Below, piece by piece: positions 15,237 through 17,997 of a DNA stretch of 17,997 nt. The notes beneath the pieces were generated by a model. The model was not told the origin of the DNA, searched no databases, and saw only the letters and a list, made by a program, of their open reading frames with translations. Origin of the DNA: DASVEE01 sp036399695 (GTDB lineage: Bacteria; Acidobacteriota; Thermoanaerobaculia; Gp7-AA8); assembly GCA_036399695.1 (NCBI GenBank), contig DASWMP010000250.1, positions 1-17,997 of the forward strand, written 5' to 3'. The position numbers and the translations under genes were made by a program. How positions within the stretch are numbered: position 1 is the stretch's first letter; each line of letters opens with the position of its first letter.

Positions 15237-15367
15237 GGTTGTCCTCAAACGACACGAAACGCACGAAAAGGTGGGGAAAGGCCTCCGGAAACCGGAACCC
15301 AATTCCCTCTCTACACAGAAGAGAACCGACTCCGAATTTCCCTACCGGCACCTTCCATAACAGCACG

Positions 15368-15395
15368 TTGACCCTCCGAAACCGGCACCTATACT
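15368..15395 (+). promoter_or_regulatory. Sigma-70-like promoter of the riboswitch-protease operon
   Basis: TTGACC (15368-15373) and TATACT (15390-15395) are separated by 16 nt, the best match to a housekeeping promoter in the window. Transcription would begin near 15402, about 30 nt before the riboswitch aptamer. This agrees with the aptamer lying in the 5' leader of the same message. Confidence 0.72.
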
Positions 15396-15427
15396 TACCG
15401 AAAACCACAAGTAACCGCCTAAGTCGC

Positions 15428-15506
15428 TTTCAGGGCAAACCCTTCGTGAGAAGGGGACGCAAAGCCACGGGTCTCCCTCTGTCCGGAGATGGCCGGGTTG
15501 CCGAAT
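15428..15506 (+). promoter_or_regulatory. Cyclic-di-GMP-I (GEMM-I) riboswitch aptamer
   Basis: The leader carries the conserved words of this class in order: CAGGGCAAACC (15431-15441), GGGACGCAAAGCC (15454-15466), CGGGTCT (15468-15474), ATGGCCGGGTTGCCGAA (15489-15505). The secondary structure fits. The first hairpin has CCCTTC / GAAGGG closed by a GTGA tetraloop of the GNRA type (15446-15449). The second has GCCA / TGGC and TCTCC / GGAGA around a CGGG internal region, the usual tetraloop receptor. The middle G of GGG (15434) corresponds to G20 of the Vibrio Vc2 aptamer, which contacts the ligand; having G and not A favours cyclic di-GMP over cGAMP. No terminator follows, so control is probably at translation of the gene starting at 15534. 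Confidence 0.92.
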
Positions 15507-15533
15507 CGGGCGCTCACCCTTTCAGGAGGAGAT

Positions 15534-15989
15534 ATGCATTCGCGTCTGAAGAAGTGGACTTTGGCTGTAGTGATGCTCGCCGCCGGCACGAGCCTCTTCG
15601 CGCAGGGAGCACCGGCGAAAAAAGCGGAGCAGCCGGCGATGCTCTCGACGTTCCAGGGAGCGATCGATCCGGCGACCGGCCGTCTGCGCGAGCTGACGCC
15701 CGAGGAATCGGTGAACCTCTCGGCGGCGCTGTCGAAACTGCTCGTCCGCTCGATGGACGGGATCAAGATCACGACGCACAGCGACGGCTCGCTCGAGGCC
15801 GACCTCGGCGGGCACTTCATGAACGCCATCATCGCCCGCGTCAATGAAGACGGCACGGTCGAGCAGACCTGCGTCGAAGACTCCGGGATCGCATTCGACT
15901 TCATGACCCACAGAACGCCCGTTCGCGCCGAGAAAGCGCAGCCGGGTAAAGCAGCGCCGCAGCCGCGCATGCAGCGGGAGACGGAGTAA
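15534..15989 (+). CDS. Small secreted protein under riboswitch control, function unknown
   Basis: The 151-residue product has a signal peptide: basic MHSRLKK, hydrophobic core 9-21, and a likely signal-peptidase site after SLFA near residue 24. The mature part has a segment beginning DPATGRLRELTPEESVNLSAAL and a second with SDGSLEADLGGHFMNAIIARVNEDG, which look like a small alpha/beta domain; a Cys near its end could pair or bind. I do not recognise a named family. AGGAGGAG (15524-15531) is a strong Shine-Dalgarno close to the ATG, and this start gives a proper signal peptide. It is the first gene behind the c-di-GMP riboswitch and lies 3 nt before the protease gene, so it may be an inhibitor, chaperone or partner of that protease. 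That role is inferred from position only. Confidence 0.83.
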   Translation: MHSRLKKWTLAVVMLAAGTSLFAQGAPAKKAEQPAMLSTFQGAIDPATGRLRELTPEESVNLSAALSKLLVRSMDGIKITTHSDGSLEADLGGHFMNAIIARVNEDGTVEQTCVEDSGIAFDFMTHRTPVRAEKAQPGKAAPQPRMQRETE

Positions 15990-15992
15990 CCG

Positions 15993-17885
15993 ATGAAGAC
16001 AACACTCCGCCTCCTCCTCATTACGCTCCTGTTCACGACCTCCGCCTTCGCCGGCTCGCAGATCACGATCGTCAACATGGACGGCGCGGGCGAAGGCTTC
16101 AACGACCCGACGCCGGCCCTGCCGGTCGGCGGCAACCCGGGCACGACCATCGGCGCGCAACGCCTCATCGCCTTCCAGCATGCCGCCTCGATCTGGGGCT
16201 CGCTGCTCGACAGCAACATCGAGATCCGCATCGAATCGAACTTCGATCCGCTGACCTGCACCGCGACGTCAGCAGTCCTCGGCTCGGCCGGCACCCGCCC
16301 GGTCAGCGCGAACTTCCCCGGCGCCGAGTGGACCAACACCTGGTACCACGGCGCGCTGGCGAACAAGCGGAGCAACGCGGACCGTTCGACGCTCAACGAC
16401 ATCGCCGCCCGCTTCAACAGCTCGCTCGGCGGCACGAACCCGAACGGGACGCCCTGCTTCACCGGCGGCGGCTGGTACTACGGCCTGGACGGCAATCACG
16501 GCGTGAAGTCGGACCTGGTGGTCGTGCTGCTGCACGAGTTCGCCCACGGCCTCGGGTTCGCCACGTTCATGAACACGCAGACGGGCGCGCTGTTCAACGG
16601 CGCCCCGGACGTGTTCAACCGCTTCCTCGTGGATAACTCGTTCGCCTCGCCGATGCTGTTCCCGACGATGTCGAACGCGCAGCGCGCCGCCGCGGCGACG
16701 AAGCAGTACCAGATCGCCTGGACCGGCAGCGGCGTCACGGCCGCGGCCCCCGGCTTCACCCGCTCGCCCGCTCCGTCGCTGAACATCTCCAGCCCGGCCT
16801 CGATCGCCGGTGGCAAAGTGGCCCAGGACGCGGCGTTCGGCCCGCCGCTGACGCTCGGCGGCACGTCCGGCACGGTGGTGGAAGCCATCGACGCGCTGGA
16901 AGCGATCGCCGGCTCGACGACGAAGGACGGCTGCAGCCCGATCACGAGCAACGTGGCGGGCAAGATCGCCCTCATCGACCGCGGCGTCTGCGGCTTCATC
17001 GTGAAGGTGAAGAATGCGCAGGACGCCGGCGCGATCGGCGTGATCATCGCCAACAACACGCCCGCCGCCCTCCCGGGCATGGGCGGCGCCGACCCGACGA
17101 TCACGATCCCGTCGATCGGCATCACGCAGGCCGATGCCGCGGCGATCCGCGCGACGATCTCGGGCGGCGTCACGGCCTCGCTCCAGCTCGATCCGAACCG
17201 CCGCATGGTCTCGGACGGCGCGGGCCAGATCCTGCTCAACACGCCGCCGTCCTTCGCCGCCGGTTCCTCGGTTTCGCACTTCGACCCGGCCGCGTTCCCG
17301 AACCTGCTGATGGAGCCGAACATCAACGGTGACCTGTCGCACGGGGTCGACCTGACGCTCCCGCAGCTCCGCGATATCGGCTGGTACGCCGACGCGGACG
17401 GCGATCTGGTCGCCGACGGAAACGACAATTGCCCGACGACCGCCAACGCCGACCAGGCGGATAACGATCACGACCATCAGGGCGATGTCTGCGACGCGGA
17501 TGACGATAACGACGGCGTCGCCGACACGGCCGACAACTGCCCGACGACGGCGAACTCGAACCAGGCGAATCACGACGGCGACGCTGAAGGCGATGCCTGC
17601 GATTCCGACGACGACAACGACGGGATCGTGGACACGGCCGACGCCTGCCCGACGTCGGACATGCGCACCACGGTCCACATCGGCGCCTGCGATTCGGGCG
17701 TGACGAACACGCTCCTCGCCGGCGGCTGCACGATCGCCGACAAGATCGCCGAGCTGGCCCTCGCGGCCGCAAATCACGGCCAGTTCGTCAGCAGCGTCGC
17801 CCACTTCACAAACGACCTGAAGAAAGCCGGCACGATCTCCGGCGCCAACAAAGGCGCCCTCGAATCCTGCGCCGCCCAGTACTGA
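15993..17885 (+). CDS. Secreted metzincin-like metalloprotease with inserted PA domain and thrombospondin type-3 repeats
   Basis: The 630-residue product has a signal peptide (cleavage likely after AFA, residue 20). The zinc motif HEFAHGLGF (181-189) gives His181, Glu182 and His185. A PA domain lies at about 295-395 (GKIALIDRGVCGFIVKVKNAQ at 323-343, AGAIGVIIANN at 345-355). After it come SHFDP (429-432) and LMEP (439-442), then LTLPQLRDIGW (454-464). This matches the leishmanolysin-type plan, where a distant third His and a Met-turn Met follow the HExxH: His429 and Met440 are 11 residues apart, as recalled for gp63. Calcium-binding thrombospondin-3 repeats (DADGDLVADGNDNCP and two more) occupy about 465-552. 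The C-terminal 70 residues are not recognised; they may be an anchoring or secretion domain. Cysteines suggest disulfides, so it should act outside the cytoplasm. Substrate is unknown. Translated just behind the small secreted protein, with GGAG upstream. Confidence 0.9.
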   Translation: MKTTLRLLLITLLFTTSAFAGSQITIVNMDGAGEGFNDPTPALPVGGNPGTTIGAQRLIAFQHAASIWGSLLDSNIEIRIESNFDPLTCTATSAVLGSAGTRPVSANFPGAEWTNTWYHGALANKRSNADRSTLNDIAARFNSSLGGTNPNGTPCFTGGGWYYGLDGNHGVKSDLVVVLLHEFAHGLGFATFMNTQTGALFNGAPDVFNRFLVDNSFASPMLFPTMSNAQRAAAATKQYQIAWTGSGVTAAAPGFTRSPAPSLNISSPASIAGGKVAQDAAFGPPLTLGGTSGTVVEAIDALEAIAGSTTKDGCSPITSNVAGKIALIDRGVCGFIVKVKNAQDAGAIGVIIANNTPAALPGMGGADPTITIPSIGITQADAAAIRATISGGVTASLQLDPNRRMVSDGAGQILLNTPPSFAAGSSVSHFDPAAFPNLLMEPNINGDLSHGVDLTLPQLRDIGWYADADGDLVADGNDNCPTTANADQADNDHDHQGDVCDADDDNDGVADTADNCPTTANSNQANHDGDAEGDACDSDDDNDGIVDTADACPTSDMRTTVHIGACDSGVTNTLLAGGCTIADKIAELALAAANHGQFVSSVAHFTNDLKKAGTISGANKGALESCAAQY

Positions 17886-17895
17886 CCCCACCCGA

Positions 17896-17930
17896 ACAGG
17901 CCGGAGCGCCCCATCTGCGCTCCGGCCTGT
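17896..17930 (+). terminator. Terminator-like hairpin behind the protease gene
   Basis: A perfect 14-bp stem (17896-17909 with 17917-17930) encloses a 7-nt loop CCCATCT, starting 10 nt after the stop codon. No U-tract follows, so it may be a Rho-assisted end or an mRNA 3'-stabilising structure. The last 67 bases of the window show nothing else. Confidence 0.65.
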
Positions 17931-17997
17931 CTGCTGCGTTGGCGACAGGGACGACCGAGAGGCCTCCGGCGGGCGGCCACGGGCCGCAGCGCTGGTT

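Noticed and set aside
15428..15506. A 3',3'-cGAMP (GEMM-Ib) variant of the riboswitch
   Set aside because: The ligand-contacting position equivalent to Vc2 G20 is G at 15434; the cGAMP variants carry A there. Only binding data can settle this fully.
16269..17891. A 540-codon minus-strand frame opposite the protease
   Set aside because: Val/Arg-rich translation without motifs; a mirror of the thrombospondin and PA coding sequence.
17931..17997. Start of another gene at the right edge
   Set aside because: Too short to show a start codon with ribosome site or a recognisable peptide.

Overview
The window is high-GC bacterial DNA with bacterial gene organisation: overlapping genes, short operons, a Shine-Dalgarno in front of some genes and apparently none in front of others. 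The gene content suits an Acidobacteriota-like or other deep-branching Gram-negative lineage. It includes an MglA-type GTPase, two very large Hanks-type Ser/Thr kinases fused to TPR or sigma-54 modules, a lipoprotein, and a secreted PA-domain/thrombospondin-3 metalloprotease. That placement is inference from gene families, not from a marker gene.

Layout. 1-687 (-) is the N-terminal part of threonine synthase (thrC), cut by the window edge. 755-1522 (-) is an unrecognised helical lipoprotein with a cUUCGg terminator behind it. 1608-1834 is a composite palindromic repeat. 1833-3300 (-) is a two-gene overlapping unit, an MglA-like GTPase followed by an RraB-family protein. 3393-5564 (+) is an operon of an Smr-domain protein, quinolinate synthase (nadA) and a diacylglycerol-kinase-family lipid kinase. 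5572-5952 is a MITE-like element with perfect 27-bp inverted ends, lying between convergent genes and supplying part of a stop codon. 5951-9124 (-) holds a methyltransferase behind a transmembrane Ser/Thr kinase with TolB-like and TPR sensor regions. 9125-9415 is a divergent promoter region built of heptanucleotide repeats. 9416-14749 (+) encodes one 1777-residue protein joining a Ser/Thr kinase, a STAND-type ATPase, TPRs, a GAF domain, a sigma-54 activator AAA+ domain and a Fis-type helix-turn-helix. 14770-14865 is a small inverted array of 9-bp repeats. 14901-15236 (-) is a membrane-anchored Ada-type zinc-binding protein. 15368-17930 (+) is a promoter, a cyclic-di-GMP-I riboswitch, a small secreted protein, a leishmanolysin-like secreted protease with a PA domain inserted in its catalytic domain, and a terminator-like hairpin.

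How the parts connect. The clearest regulatory story is at the right end. A sigma-70-like promoter drives an mRNA whose leader folds as a GEMM-I aptamer, and the aptamer strand TCTCC has two identical GGAGA partners, one in the aptamer and one in the Shine-Dalgarno. That suggests cyclic di-GMP opens translation of a secreted protease operon. The centre of the window is a signalling island: two divergently transcribed Ser/Thr kinases, one receiving signals at the membrane and the other able in principle to pass a signal from kinase to sigma-54 promoter opening in one chain. Four of the intergenic spaces are filled by repeat structures sharing one design (short tandem units facing each other, or nested palindromes), and two of them share a common core sequence.
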